From Blastomyces gilchristii SLH14081 (lineage: Eukaryota; Ascomycota; Eurotiomycetes; Onygenales; Ajellomycetaceae), in contig NW_003101680.1 in the NCBI RefSeq assembly GCF_000003855.2, positions 124,001 through 188,000 on the forward strand: 64,000 nt of DNA, in the 5' to 3' direction. Made by a program: the position numbers and the translations under genes. Below, piece after piece: positions 49,493 through 60,889 of this stretch; the first letter of the stretch is position 1; every line of letters begins with the position of its first letter. The notes below the pieces were generated by a model that did not search any database, was not told the origin of the DNA, and was given only the letters and a program-made list of their open reading frames with translations.

Positions 49493-49764
49493 CCAGGAAA
49501 AGAGCAACTCCAGGACAAGGGCAGCTCCAGGACAAAAACTGTCCCAGGACAAGAGCAGCTCCAGGACAAGAGCAACTCCAGGACAAGAGCAACTCCAGGA
49601 CAAGAGCAACTCCAGGACAAGGGCAGCTCTAGGACAAAAACTGTCCCAGGACAAGAGCAACTCTAGGACAAGAGCAACTCTAGGACAAGAGCAACTCTAG
49701 GACAAGGGTAGCTCCAGGACAAAAACTGTCCCAGGACAAGAGCAGCTCCAGGACAAAAACTGGG
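49493..49764 (+). repeat. Minisatellite 1: 16 copies of a 17-bp unit
   Basis: Unit CCAGGACAAGAGCAACT with variants (ACAAGGGCAGCT, ACAAAAACTGTC). The array length, 272 bp, is exactly 16 units. Variant units recur in a similar order, which suggests block duplication. Because 17 is not a multiple of three, the array is open in several frames and gives spurious Gln/Ser/Arg-rich ORFs on both strands. Confidence 0.95.
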
Positions 49765-49869
49765 GAAGTACAGAAATGTAGAAATGAAGATATGATAAAA
49801 TTAAAAAGGGCAGAAATCTAGCAATCCAGATCGTTGTAAAGGAATATTAGCGTTCACGTGAAAATACGG

Positions 49870-50063
49870 TGTGGATTTTCTGGGGCGCGTTATCCATGAC
49901 TAGGACAGATTTGGTTCTGGCCACATCATTCCACCACTCGGCCAGGACATTGCAAATTTGCTCTGATGCTGGGGTGAAACTACTTTACCACCCTGTTCAC
50001 CAAGTCTAAATCCAATAGAGGAATTCTTTGCTGAGTTCTTACAACCACTCTGTTAAAGACAAA
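49870..50063 (+). pseudogene. Relic of a Tc1/mariner-type (DDE) transposase
   Basis: The plus strand reads VLATSFHHSARTLQICSDAG, then VKLLY, then after a one-base frame change LPPCSPSLNPIEEFFAEF. This is the well-known end of the Tc1/mariner/IS630 catalytic domain (lead-in to the LPPYSPDLNPIE box with the last catalytic acidic residue). The catalytic Asp expected before the HHS motif is not seen, and a stop follows at about 50056. About 60 residues remain. No terminal repeats were identified. The region is an old fragment. Confidence 0.7.
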
Positions 50064-50124
50064 TCAGAAAAATGCTGAGCGATTGAAGTGAAATTGTAAT
50101 AGAGCAGGTTGGACTGGTTGCGGG

Positions 50125-51830
50125 TCAACTCAGAGCGTTTTGAATCAGACCACCCTCATTGGTTGGTGTAAGTTGTGAGATTATCAAGCAGAGTATAATG
50201 TGAATGAGAAGCTCCATCTCATCTCTCTCATCAACTTGGAACGGCCCAAACTCCTGAATTCGAAGAAAGTGTTTTTTCCCCCTTTGAGTAACAACAGGTA
50301 CATCGCCAGGGCTAAAAATGTAGTCAAGGTACTCTTTGTCGTAAGTCCCAATGCTAATGTAGAAGGACAGGAAATCTTGTGCAATCATGAAAGTATGGTA
50401 AGTTCCGGGGTTCCTCGGCTACACAGAGGTATTAGCCGTCAAAACTTCCTTTGAGGGAAACGGGAGGGAGAGAAAATTCACCAATTGATCATTTTTGTGT
50501 CGTTTCCAGATATATGCAACATGCTCCATTGACTGCTGCCCCACAACAGTAACACCTTGGCCAGTTTCACGACGGGCACGCTTGGCTTCGAATATCACCA
50601 TTTCAGGAAGATTTTTGTCCGGAGGCAGGCTGAAGGGGATGCTCCCGTCTATACGTGCTCGGAACTGTACATGATTTGAAGCGATCGGACCATTCGGAAG
50701 TGGGCCAAATTGATAGGTTGTCTCAAAGGCATTAGCCACGCAAACAGTCCGGTAAGCAAGGGGCTGTAAAAGGCATGCTAAACCCCCGAGAAGATTGACC
50801 ATAAAATCGACCACCAGAGTCTCAGTAGGAGTCCGTGGGTCCGGGATGTCATCCGGAATTTCGTCTAAGGTTTCCTCTGTTAGTTCAATGTTAGGCGGAG
50901 TAGGAGGCTCGCTTGGAGCCGGATGGTCATCGATGGCATCAAAATCTCCTAGGCGCAAGCGCTTAGGGTGCCTGGGGGTCGGAGAATCAGGAATTTGGCC
51001 TGATGAACTTTGAGAAGCGTTGTAATGCCCCTTTCTTGGCGCGTAAGTTATAGGGAGAGGCTCCTCTCTTGGAGCAGTATGCAGTCCTTTGTCTAGAATT
51101 TGCCTTTTTAAACTAACAAGCATTGAGAATGGGCCTAGTCCATCTGCAAGCGTGCATAACCATTCACGAGGTGTCTTTGTTTGGGAACAGATGACATCAA
51201 ACAGAGTGTCTAACTTGTCGAGTCCGAGAAGTTTCCTATTGATAAGCTTTGTAGCCTGGGCAACATGTTCGTCACTGAAGTACGACCCCGTCCTGAGAAT
51301 ATATGGTAATGCATCCCCAACAGCCATCACTTCTGGCCAAATGCATCGGACAGTGAGGAAGGCTTCTTTAGGCACTGTTGACGCAGAGAAAGAACCTTAT
51401 CCCGGAGAAATAAAGTTAGGGAATGCTGCTAACTTCTGTTGAAGTACTTGAGGGGCCTACCATAGGAGCACAAGTCCTGGAGTTTGGCATTGACCAAGCT
51501 ATACGTTGTGACCATTTCAAGCCACTCCTGCTCAGTGGATGGGATCTTATCTAGGCCATCAACTGCCTTCCGCCTCCGTCTGGGAAGCTCCGCCATTTCG
51601 AAGAATAGACGCGCGAGTGGGTCGGTTAGGAACAAGGCACTGTAGGACTAGGTTGAAGGTAAACGTTAGTATGGAGTTTGAAGGACCCACAGTTGCGAAG
51701 ACTAGCGACCTTTTTCAATCCCGCTTATACTTCAGAAGAAAACGTACTTACTGATATAGAATCCAATGCCGGAATGTGCGCAGCCAAAAAAATGGTGAAA
51801 AGTCGCAAGACAGTAAAAGGTGATAGAGCG
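50125..51830 (-). CDS. Hypothetical fungal protein with a PD-(D/E)XK-like motif, possibly broken
   Basis: Minus-strand gene with exon borders at 51752/51639 (intron 51640-51751, GTAAGT...CTACAG) and 51461/51374 (intron 51375-51460, GTAGGC...CAACAG). The middle exon holds a Lys/Arg-rich patch and a PSTEQEWLEM segment; the last exon has a Pro/Ser/Thr-rich linker (about residues 180-240 of the visible protein) and then RIDGSIPF followed 13 residues later by MVIFEAKRARR, the D...ExK spacing of PD-(D/E)XK nuclease-like domains. A TAG at 50419-50421 interrupts the frame, which then stays open to TGA 50125-50127; CAG-to-TAG mutation would explain it. The true start upstream of 51770 is unresolved. 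Function unknown; nuclease activity is only suggested. Confidence 0.65.
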
Positions 51831-51981
51831 GATTAGTTGCTAGTATTCGAGGCAGGCTACAGCGGTCTAACGACAATAGGTTGGGGTCACGTGCCAAAGT
51901 GGTGTGAGAGGCAAAAGCAGATGAAGCTTGCCTTGGATCGACGACTTCAGCGTCACGTCAAAACATCAAGCGTCGACTATC
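51831..51981. promoter_or_regulatory. Probable divergent promoter region
   Basis: Short stretch between the minus-strand gene ending upstream of 51830 and the plus-strand ATG at 51982. It includes a CACGTG motif at 51889-51894, a common binding site of basic helix-loop-helix factors. The minus-strand frame stays open into this region, so the first exon of that gene may overlap it. Confidence 0.35.
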
Positions 51982-52961
51982 ATGGAATGCGTCAACTTCA
52001 AGCCTTTCTCAGACCCGCATGAGTTCAGTGAACTGATGTGTGCACTTTTTCACATGTATAGATCAGAAACTCCAGATCTGTTCTCCTTTGACTGGCTGCA
52101 GAAAACATTGGATTTGGAAGTGGTTTGCAAGGACACGACAAAGGAAGAGGTTGGGATTTCAACCCCGCCGAGTCTTGAACGAGCTATCCGGAAATGTGCG
52201 AGGATCAACTCCCCAAATTCCCCGAATTTCCTCTGCCCGCCCGCCGACTATAGTTGGACTGGTTGGATGGGATTAGCTATCGATGACTTGAAAAAAGAAG
52301 TTACAATCAAAACTGAAGCAAAGTAAGAGAATAAACAGTTTTCCTTAACTCTATTGGTCTACGTTGTGACTCTTTGTGACTTACCGTCCCTTTTTCCTAC
52401 AGGTGTGATGGTCCATTGTTTTCCATCCTCGGTCAAGGCTTGGCCGCTGACGGCCACCGCCGCGTTCTTGCGCATCGTCTCTTTCGACATAGGCCAGATC
52501 ACTGGGGCATTATGATCCGAGATCACTCACCGTTGAACCAGCACAAGAGCTGTAGGGATTATCTTCTTCGAAGTGAAATAATGGGAATCACTTCGATCAT
52601 ATACCGCCAGATGAATGAAGTACGCTGGGACCCCTCGAAATCCAAATATACGGAGCCGGAATTAATATACTCGGGTGGTCCTTTAGTCGTATGTTCATCG
52701 CCCATTTCTCCTCCTTTTTAGATGGATGCAACGCTGACATTCTTCTTGGCCACGGTTGTGACCTTTATTCCCGGCAAAGTACGGGTGGTTCAGGCGACTT
52801 GCGATCCGTCAAACGCATCCACCTCCCTTACGTTCGCACTGAGAGCTTTTTATAATCTTAGCATGTCTTGCTATGACAAGACCACTGCTCAGAAGGTTCT
52901 GAAATGGGTTCTTTGCCCGCCAAACCCGGCTCAGGGTCCGTGGAGAGGAAAGACAGCATAA
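51982..52961 (+). CDS. Hypothetical protein, two or three exons, unknown function
   Basis: ATG at 51982 (MECVNFKPFSDPHEF). Exon 1 ends at 52322; intron 52323-52402 is GTAAGA...CTACAG. Exon 2 (52403-52688) reads CDGPLFSILGQGLAADG onward with good codon structure. The frame then meets GTATGT...TTTTTAG (52689-52721, 33 nt), which is either a very short intron or a stop at 52719; the same frame continues from ATGGAT at 52722 to TAA 52959-52961. The predicted protein is about 310 residues, with a Trp-rich middle (SWTGWMG) and no transmembrane or signal sequence that I can see. I do not recognise a domain. It is divergent from the minus-strand gene at 50125. Confidence 0.6.
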
Positions 52962-53362
52962 CTGCTCTTTTCAGGTCACGCTTATTCTTAAAAACTGAGG
53001 AGTGCAGGCAAATGATGGTGTTATTAATACGAACGCATGCAATTATCAGCAGTTAATACCCCGCTCCCTCCCCCCCTCTCCTTTTTATGATTAACATTCC
53101 TGTTTTTGTTGGCTTTGGTTGGCATGTTCTCCTGTAGGGTAGAAGCACCGCAATTTCACAAGTTTACTTGGATGTGCCTCATAATTGTCTGAAGTTATCG
53201 TGTCGCTCTGGATCATTTTCCACATGGTCTTACTGATGAAAATCACTGAACATTCTCAGGACCCACGCTTTTAAGCAAGAAAAGATGGCGCTGAAACTTT
53301 ACTATCGAAGCTTGACAAATTCGTGCTACAGTATACAGTACTCTCAATCATACCACTGTGTT
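52962..53362. other. Intergenic DNA between convergent ORFs
   Basis: Probable shared 3' region of the plus-strand gene ending at 52961 and the minus-strand ORF ending at 53363. No coding frame or repeat was noticed. Confidence 0.5.
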
Positions 53363-53668
53363 TTAATACGCAGCAACATCACCACTTTCTTTATCCGGGC
53401 ACCAGTGCAAGTCGTTCTTCAGCAGCTTGGAAAGTGAATACACCTCGCCTTCATCGGTCATGCAGCTCCCAAGAACCGGCTTAGGAGCGCTCAAGGTCGG
53501 TCGAGGAGGGCAGCCGCAATTGCCTTCTGCTATCTTTTGGTCCCCGTCCGGTTGACAGGTACGGCGGTGCGTTAGCTGCCAGTGAACTTCGGCAACAGAG
53601 TAATTCAGTACTTCATTTCCGTATGCTTTGCACGCCTCGATGTGCTTTTCTTTGTTTATATGCAACAT
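53363..53668 (-). CDS. Small Cys-containing hypothetical protein (101 residues)
   Basis: Starts with ATG 53666-53668 and ends with TAA 53363-53365. Codon use is balanced and there is no RIP-type damage. It has six Cys residues (one near the N-terminus, one in RRTCQP, a CGCPP pair, GSCM and HWCPD) and no signal peptide. The frame is open for about 20 more codons upstream through an acidic/basic stretch (EEEEKKERKELFRE), so a longer protein or an upstream exon is possible. No family is recognised. An exon of a larger unannotated gene is the main alternative. Confidence 0.5.
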   Translation of the reverse strand: MLHINKEKHIEACKAYGNEVLNYSVAEVHWQLTHRRTCQPDGDQKIAEGNCGCPPRPTLSAPKPVLGSCMTDEGEVYSLSKLLKNDLHWCPDKESGDVAAY

Positions 53669-55046
53669 CTCGCGAAATAACTCTTTTCTTTCCTTCTTCT
53701 CCTCTTCTTCTTCTCTTTGGTTTTAAATACTTGACTATTGCGCTCTATTCGTATGTTAGGTCAAGTAGCATTCTCTTTAAGCCTAGCTGTCACTGGGATT
53801 CCCTGGTTCATGAAATGAATAGACTCAGTCTATCAGTAAGATGTTGATTTGTGTTTGCTTTGTTGTTTGCTCTACTGTTTCTCTCTGTTCTCTCTATTCT
53901 CTTTGTGCAGGTCAAGGAATTTTAAGAGACTCTCAGTTCCCTTTCACCTAGTTATAGCTACGAGCGAGTGTTGTGCTTCATTGAGCCAAAAGTCGTTTTT
54001 TAAATGTGTACTTCTGTCAGATGTGACTAGTCGCTTTGTCGCGGCGCTTGCATGCTTGGGCCACGATCTGCGATCTGAAACTGTGGCCTATTCGAAATCA
54101 CACCGTGCAGAAGATGAAGATGATGATGATGATGATGATTATTCCTTTCCCCTTTCAGCTTGGTGGCTACGCAGGGCTACAACTAAGTTCTAATATACAT
54201 TCAGACAATGGGCGTGGTCATCTTTTAGCTCTTGATCAGTTGGAATGGTCCTAAGTGTTAACGGTTAGAATGTTGAGGGTCCATTTGTTCTCAAGGGTAC
54301 GTTTCTCGAGCGCCAAGTTTCTTCATCGGCTACGCGGCTGGGAATGGCACCTCTCGTCGGTTTGGGGCTTGACCGTGCAGAAGATGGAAGTACACAAATG
54401 TAGAAATCGAGATTGCAGGAATGCAAAAATTGAAACACGCACTTCCATACGCCAAGAAACGGCTAAGCCTTGCTGCTTGTGGGATGTGGAGGTGCCGTAT
54501 TGATTGTTAACCAGGTACGATGAGATGCATTGCGCTAGTCCGTAATAGGGATCGAGAGCCCAAACGGGTACCTCAGCTTTAGCCGCTAAGAAGCGGCGCA
54601 GCTGGTTCAATATGGGAAGAACTGCTGAGAATAACGCCAGCGCGATTCTGTTTGTCCTCACAAAACTTAAAGCATATAAGAACCCATCCAAGGAAAGGTC
54701 TACAACATGAGAAAGCTCAGTGCAAAGATATCATTCTGGGTCTGTAAATTTAGAAAAGTTCTCAAGACAAATGCGGGAATTGTGCTGGAGCAGAAATTAT
54801 GCTGAGGCAGTCTTTTTTCTGTGCTGGCACTGCTTTGCCAACGACTCGATAGAAGATCTAGAAGTGTGACGTCGGATGGCCTGCAAAGCTGGAGTGGCCT
54901 TCGTGAGGAGAAAAGGGGAGATGGAGCGATAGAAGCAAAGCGGGAGGAAGGCTGGCTTTATATGCCTTCAGACCCCTGGTCTACGTTAATTGTCCTCCTG
55001 TGACCATGAAAGACCCGATTCGTTAGTGATGATTATAACCTGGGTT
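53669..55046. other. GC-moderate DNA without a firm gene
   Basis: Contains a GAT microsatellite at 54111-54139, and a minus-strand open frame (54323-54691, 122 codons; start MDGFLYALSFVRTN) with plausible codon use but no known domain. A short motif, CAGAAGATGGAAGTACACAA (54380), resembles AGTACAGAAATGTAGAAAT at 49768. Another open frame (54821-55003) is likely chance. Nothing else could be supported. Confidence 0.4.
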
Positions 55047-55570
55047 CCAGCAGTCTCCCTAGGCCAGCAGTCTCCCTAGGCCAGCAGTCTCCCTAGGTCA
55101 GCAGTCTCCCCAAGCCAGAAACCTCCCTAAGCCAGCAGTCTCCCTAGGCCAGCAGTCTCCCTAGGCCAGCAGACTCCCTAGGCCAGCAGTCTCCCTAGGC
55201 CAGCAGTCTCCCTAGGCCAGCAGTCTCCCTAGGCCAGCAGACTCCCTAGGCCAGCAGTCTCCCTAGGCCAGCAGTCTCCCTAGGCCAGCAGTCTCCCTAG
55301 GCCAGCAGTCTCCCTAGGCCAGCAGTCTCCCTAGGCCAGCAGTCTCCCTAGGCCAGCAGTCTCCCTAGGCCAGCAGTCTCCCTAGGTCAGCAGTCTCCCC
55401 AAGCCAGAAACCTCCCTAAGCCAGCAGTCTCCCTAGGCCAGCAGTCTCCCTAGGCCAGCAGTCTCCCTAGGCCAGCAGTCTCCCTAGGCCAGCAGTCTCC
55501 CTAGGCCAGCAGTCTCCCTAGGCCAGCAGTCCTCCCTAAGCCAGAAACTTCCCCAAGTCTTCCTTAAGCC
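55047..55570 (+). repeat. Minisatellite 2: about 30 copies of a 17-bp unit, with a higher-order period
   Basis: Unit CCAGCAGTCTCCCTAGG, mostly perfect. A distinctive variant block (TAGGTCAGCAGTCTCCCC, then CCAGAAACCTCCCTAAG) appears at 55094 and again 289 bases later at 55383, and 289 is 17 times 17. The last units before 55570 are degenerate. The array is not coding in any consistent frame. Confidence 0.95.
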
Positions 55571-57060
55571 AGACATCAATCACAGTATAATTCTTCAGAC
55601 AATTGTCTGATTGCTTGAATATGTTTTTCTTTCTACAATTCTATAAAGTTTTGATAGCCCTGCCCTTCAGGTCCACATTGTTCTAACTTTCACCACCTGC
55701 TATTCTTACTGACAGAGTAATTGTCTCATTTCAAGGCTATACATGGAATGCTCCTGTGTTTTTACTCCTCAACATAAAAATGTTCAGTGAGAATAGAGAG
55801 ATGTTGAGTGAGAAACAACAACAGAAAGCACTACAGTTGCTAGAAATCAACAGTGAGAGCCAAATGGGCTGCAAGCGAAATGGATTGCGAGCCGATGGAT
55901 AGTGAAATGGCGATGGATTGCGAGCGAAACGAAATGGGATTGCAAGCGAAATGGATTGCGGGCGAAATCGGATGGCATGTAAGGAATTGTATGTACAGAA
56001 TTATATGGTTCTTAATTAGGTAAGGAATAATGTTTAATATTAAGTAGGAGGTTGGTTCTAGGAACAAGTCGCAGCAAAGGAGAGAGGAAGAAACTAGCTC
56101 GAAGCATCTCCCCTGGGTAAAATAGGGGGAAATAATATGTCACGTGGCACATTAGCAGCATGCTATTTACTGCGCCCGGAAAATTAGAAATTCCGGATGC
56201 TGGGTGACGAATTCTACCAAGCTGTAAGAATCTCTTTTGAAAACCTAAGCTATTCATCCCAAAGGCATTGTATGTAGTCAAAAGAGACGACACGAATAAG
56301 CTAGCTATATTAATCGTGTTGAGGCCACACTGCTGCAGGCATGAAACGCATAGCTTAGCTTTTCCCGTGTATTCGTCCGCCAATGGTGCTACTGTAGCGG
56401 CTACAAAGAGTGGAGGTGAGTTTCTCTCAGAGCCCAGACGCTGCGCTAGGCAAGGAATCATTGTTGGTGGAACTATCTAGACTAGCGCAATGATGTTACG
56501 CTGGTCATAATCTGTATTAGAAACTACTCAGCTATGAAACAGACTTGGCAAGGGCAGCTCTTCTGAAAGCAACAAGACCTAGCCATGCTCGGTCGAGGGA
56601 GCAAAGGGACTGTTATATAATTTCGATCCACCCTGGGCACACTGCGCTATCCATCCCCATGCTGGCCGAACAGCAGCGACGCCAGCCTTTTACAGGCACC
56701 ACTGGGGCGAGAAGAACAGAATGCTGACTAATCTTGCTGGTGGCGGCATACATATATATTTAGCAATTATTACTGAATGGGTTTTCTGATGACATCACAT
56801 GGTCAATAGAGTAGATCCTCCCTACACATTAGTACTGTAGCAATATGGGAATGGGGGGCCGAATGGATCGCGGGGAGAAATGCATAATCCATCATCATCG
56901 CCGTCACTGGCGAGGAGATGGAGATGTGAATGGCAGTGAAGATAGCGGGGAGATGAAGAGAGATGATTAATTGCAATTACCCTCGGGATTTGGCAATCGC
57001 TACACAAGCCCACCACCGTCAGTCCAAGATCTTGCAGGGTCTAAGGCGGGCTTGAGCCAC
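55571..57060. other. Island edge without a firm gene
   Basis: A degenerate repeat of GCGAAATGGATTGCGAGC-like units lies at 55862-55976. A minus-strand open frame (56012-56461, 149 codons) has no domain and is not called. At about 57060 the sequence switches within a few bases from GC-rich to mutated AT-rich DNA. Confidence 0.45.
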
Positions 57061-58900
57061 TGAATCATGTGATGTCTCTAATCTGAATGAGACCTTACAG
57101 CAGGAGGTAATTTTTATGTTAGTAATTACAAAGATATTAGCAGATAGAAATTTTAATACATCTTTGAATTAGCTGAATCATAAAACATATCTAGTAATGA
57201 AAAATAATTATATTTAAATAGCACAAATGCTGATCAGTGAGTATTGCTGTGAAGATAAAGTAAAGAAATAGTAGTTATAAAACTGCTTGTTCTGAGGCTA
57301 AAAAGAATTATGCAGTAGTTTAACTAAGTAATCAACATGTGAATCTCTCAATTCTTTCACCTCTTTTCATCACTTATGAAGAGTTAATCATAAAATTTTC
57401 TATCTAGTAGCTCTTAATAACATCAGTGATAATCTGATAATATATTTCACAGATTGTATCAATGAGGAAAACACATTCTGAGCAATACTGATATTCATAT
57501 AGAAGAGTTCTTCACTCTAATAAGATGATATAACAGATCTGATATTGACATTGATGCTTCAGCTCACAGACTTCAGTCTTAAGCTCACAGATTTCAGTCT
57601 CAAGCTCACTGACCTACTTATTCTTTCTAGTCATTTCTGCATGCAGGTGCTGTACTTCTTGTTTCAGTGCTTTTCTCTTCACATACTCTGTCTTGAAAAT
57701 GTTATGAATTCTCTAGTTCACAGTTTTCTAGCTCAATATCAGCAAGAAAAAGAGTCTTATCATGAGTTATATAAGAAAGAGTCTTATCAAAACTGTATTC
57801 AAGTTGAGTATTTTATATTTTTTCAGTGACTGTCATATTTCAGAGAGCACTGAGTCATTAAATAGAGTCTTATACACTGAATAGCTGTAGTCTGTGTGAG
57901 ATCTCTTTCTTCACAGCTTTCATATTGAAAACTAATATTCATTCATCTCTGCATCTGAACTGATGATGATGTTATAAAGCTCATCACGGGGACTATCAGC
58001 TAATGCCATGATTGAAAGATATGCTCTGAAAATGCAGCTCACTAGAAATGACTTGTGCTGTAAGAAGGTGATTCAGATATGAGACTGTGAGTAAACAAAG
58101 AAGAATGATGCAGAGTACTAGTGAGAGAAAATAAGTTCTTTTATATTCACTCAGTCATCTTCAAGTATGTAAAGGCCTCTTGACGGGTTTCAGTCTCATG
58201 GTGATATAGAATGAGAAGTGGAAAAGAAATTGAAAGAAAGATGAATTCAAGAAGAGAGAGAGCTTATATATATACTCAGAGCTGAGAAAGCAGTCACATG
58301 AGTTCAGGCTGTACTGTCTCATCTGTTGAGAGTCAATAAGCCTTCTCAAACATGTGCAGGGAAATAGTATCACATAGTTTTTACTGGCAGTCAACACTCT
58401 GAGACTCTAGAGAAAAGCTCTAGAACTGAATGAGCCTGCAATCTTCATAGAAGGCTGTTTGCTCTTTCACTTCAGAGGAAATTCTGTGACCAACTTCTCG
58501 CAGCAGTATCAAATTACTTCATGATTGTTATGTATATCTTCATACAGCAAGATGCTTCAGAATTGTTCTATCATCTTACAAGAGAATCTGAGAATTCAGT
58601 ATCTTTTTGATCAGTTATCTAAGAAACACTTTTCACAGTCATATCTGTCTTAACAGACATATTAAGATAGTCACTGGAAAAACCACTTCAATTCAATTCA
58701 GAAGAGAATAGTGATATGCTCATTAATATTTCTTCAACTCTTACTAGAAGTTTGATTTTATCATTTAACAAGATCTTCTTCAAAATTCTGTCAAAGTCAT
58801 TTTCTGAACTGTCAGATAACTGTGATTATTAGCTTGTAGACTGAGAAGATATAAGAGATGCAATAAAGAATAAATCTCTACAGTTACTATAAAATACAAT
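57061..58900. other. AT-rich mutated DNA, unidentified element
   Basis: RIP-type composition returns. On the minus strand at about 57545-57730 a Lys/Glu-rich coiled-coil-like segment is readable (LKQEVQHLHAEMTRK, then repeated ELETEICELKTEVCELK), encoded by two nearly equal 27-base units. This looks like a piece of a degraded element protein, but I cannot assign a family. No LTRs or TIRs were found. Confidence 0.4.
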
Positions 58901-58909
58901 TTCAGCTGT

Positions 58910-60000
58910 GAATAATGTAGTATTAAGAAGTAAGAACTGCTTCTGACTTCACTCTCATATTATATTGAGTGTATAAACATCTCATTTTCAATCATTCTGA
59001 ATAAAAACACTTAATATAAAGTAAGATTCAAGATACAACTGCATGTCAGTGCTTCTTATCAGAGAGTGCAGTGAGATAGATGTTGAATCAAGCAAACTTA
59101 GACTCTTATTCAGTTAGTATTAACCTGATGAAAGAGACAATTCTAGATCAAATCAGCACTTGAACTAGTCAAGTTATTCCTCTTCTCTCTTCAGTGACAC
59201 ACTAGGAAGTCAAATTAACAAACTATCAGACTCTTTTCTTCAGTTAATAAGGCTGAAGTACAAGAGGCAAGGAATAAGAAGCTGATATGTAATGAACAGA
59301 TCAAGCTGTCAATGCTAACTATCTATGCTGAAATCAGTGTAACAGTGCATCTGGCTTCATCTCTGTGCTATATCAAGCTTATAGACATCTCATTTCCAAT
59401 TACTTTAAATGAAAAGACTTAATACAAAGTAAGATTCAAGATGTAACCTGCATTGAGACTTATGATTTTGTGATGCACATACTCATAAGTACAGCTTGAA
59501 AATCTTATGAAGACTTTATACATGAGAGTAAGATAAAGCAGAATTCAAAATGCAGCTTATGCTCTGCTTCTATCATTCATGCTGGCTTCTGTTCAAAGAG
59601 TGCAGTGAGGTGAGCATCAGATCAAGAAAACTTCAGGCTCACATCTGGTCAATATCAACCAGGTGAAAGAGACAATCTCACAGTGAATCAGTACTTGAAT
59701 CAGTCAAGTCTTCTCTCAACCCTTCTGATACGCCAGGAAGTTGAACCAGCAAACTACCAGACTCTTTCCTTCAGTCAATAAGGCCGGAGGACAAAGGACT
59801 GGTATGTAATGAAAAGATGAAGCTACACTCAGAGTCAATCATCTGCATCAGAATCAGTAAAAGCATCTCTAACTTGACCCTGTGCTGTTTTTACCAGAGG
59901 GTGCGGCGAGATGAGTGTCAGATCAAGCAGACTTAGACTTCTCTTCAGTAAGTATGAATCAGGTGAAAGGGAATTCTGATAGGCGGTGCTGTCAGTCAAA
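58910..60000. repeat. Degenerate long tandem repeat
   Basis: One block (GAGTGCAGTGAGRTRAGYRT...ATCAAG, then GTATTAACCTGATGAAAGAG-like) appears at about 59060, 59597 and 59897. A second block (CATCTCATTTYCAATYA...AAAGTAAGATTCAAGATR) appears at about 58979 and 59388. The third copy keeps more GC (GGTGCGGCGAGATGAG) than the first two. The spacing is irregular (about 540, 300 and 410 bases). Confidence 0.7.
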
Positions 60001-60017
60001 TGAATATGAGCTTGAGA

Positions 60018-60889
60018 TATAAAAGACTATAAAAGACACTTCTCTCTCATTTGAATATAGTCTTCACTCTTCTTCAAATATTCTTTCTGTTTTAAATATT
60101 TACTCATCTTACTTCAAATATTCATTCTCTACTCTGAATTTCTATACATTTTCAATATGAATAGATAAGAAATCAAGAACTCTTTATCACTACTCAGTCA
60201 GTATTTATTATCTAATATACAGTAAAACTGTACTCTCTTAACTTATTATAAGATATTGAATAACTTTCTTCAGAAAATATTATCTCAAACTTATACCTTA
60301 GGTAAGAATTTAATAATATATTTTTCTTTCTTTCTCTCTCTCTCTTACTTCTCTATTATGCTCTTTATAATACTGTCTTTCATTTCTATTTCTCATGTAA
60401 GACTGCAGCTTCTCTTAATGTCTCATCAAAGTAGCTGTCTGTTAACAAGATCTCAAATAATCAGTCTCAACATTCTGAAGACATTGAATCTGAAGACAGA
60501 GATGATATCTCAGATTCTGAGACTATAACAGAATCTTTGACTTATAATAAATAAGAGAATTATCACTATCAGTATAAGATGCAGCAGATTAAAGATAGTC
60601 TTAAGATCTGTTATATTAAAGAAGAAGTATAATAAAAAAATAAATATATTCACTGTATTCTTTATGTGATAGAGATATATCTCTCAGACTGATCACTTTC
60701 AGACAATGTAAGACTCAAGCTGCAGAAGCAGAAGAAGAAATAAAGAAGAAAGAAGAAGAAGAAATAATGAATAAAACATCTGAACACATTACATTCTTGA
60801 CTGTTAACACATGATTGATAGAAAATGAGTTATTTACTTGTTGATTATGCTGATCAAACCACTCATTTGTTTATCTTATTAAATGCTAG
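60018..60889 (+). pseudogene. Degraded gene remnant with TATA-like motifs and intron signals
   Basis: Two TATAAAAGAC boxes lie at about 60017-60035. Downstream, an open frame from 60256 (MNNFLQKILSQTYTLG) meets GTAAGAATTTAA at 60302 and a possible acceptor TGCAG at 60409, after which a frame reading NQSQHSEDIESEDRDDIS is seen at about 60460-60510. TGA/TAA codons accumulate later. A basic Lys-rich tract is at 60720-60765. The fragment at 60890 may be its undamaged continuation. Family not recognised. Confidence 0.35.

Noticed and set aside
49385..49700. Gln/Ser-rich ORFs across minisatellite 1
   Set aside because: A 17-bp repeat without stops opens all frames; upstream sequence has no gene context.
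55047..55570. CRISPR-like array
   Set aside because: Units are contiguous 17-mers with no spacers, in a eukaryotic context.
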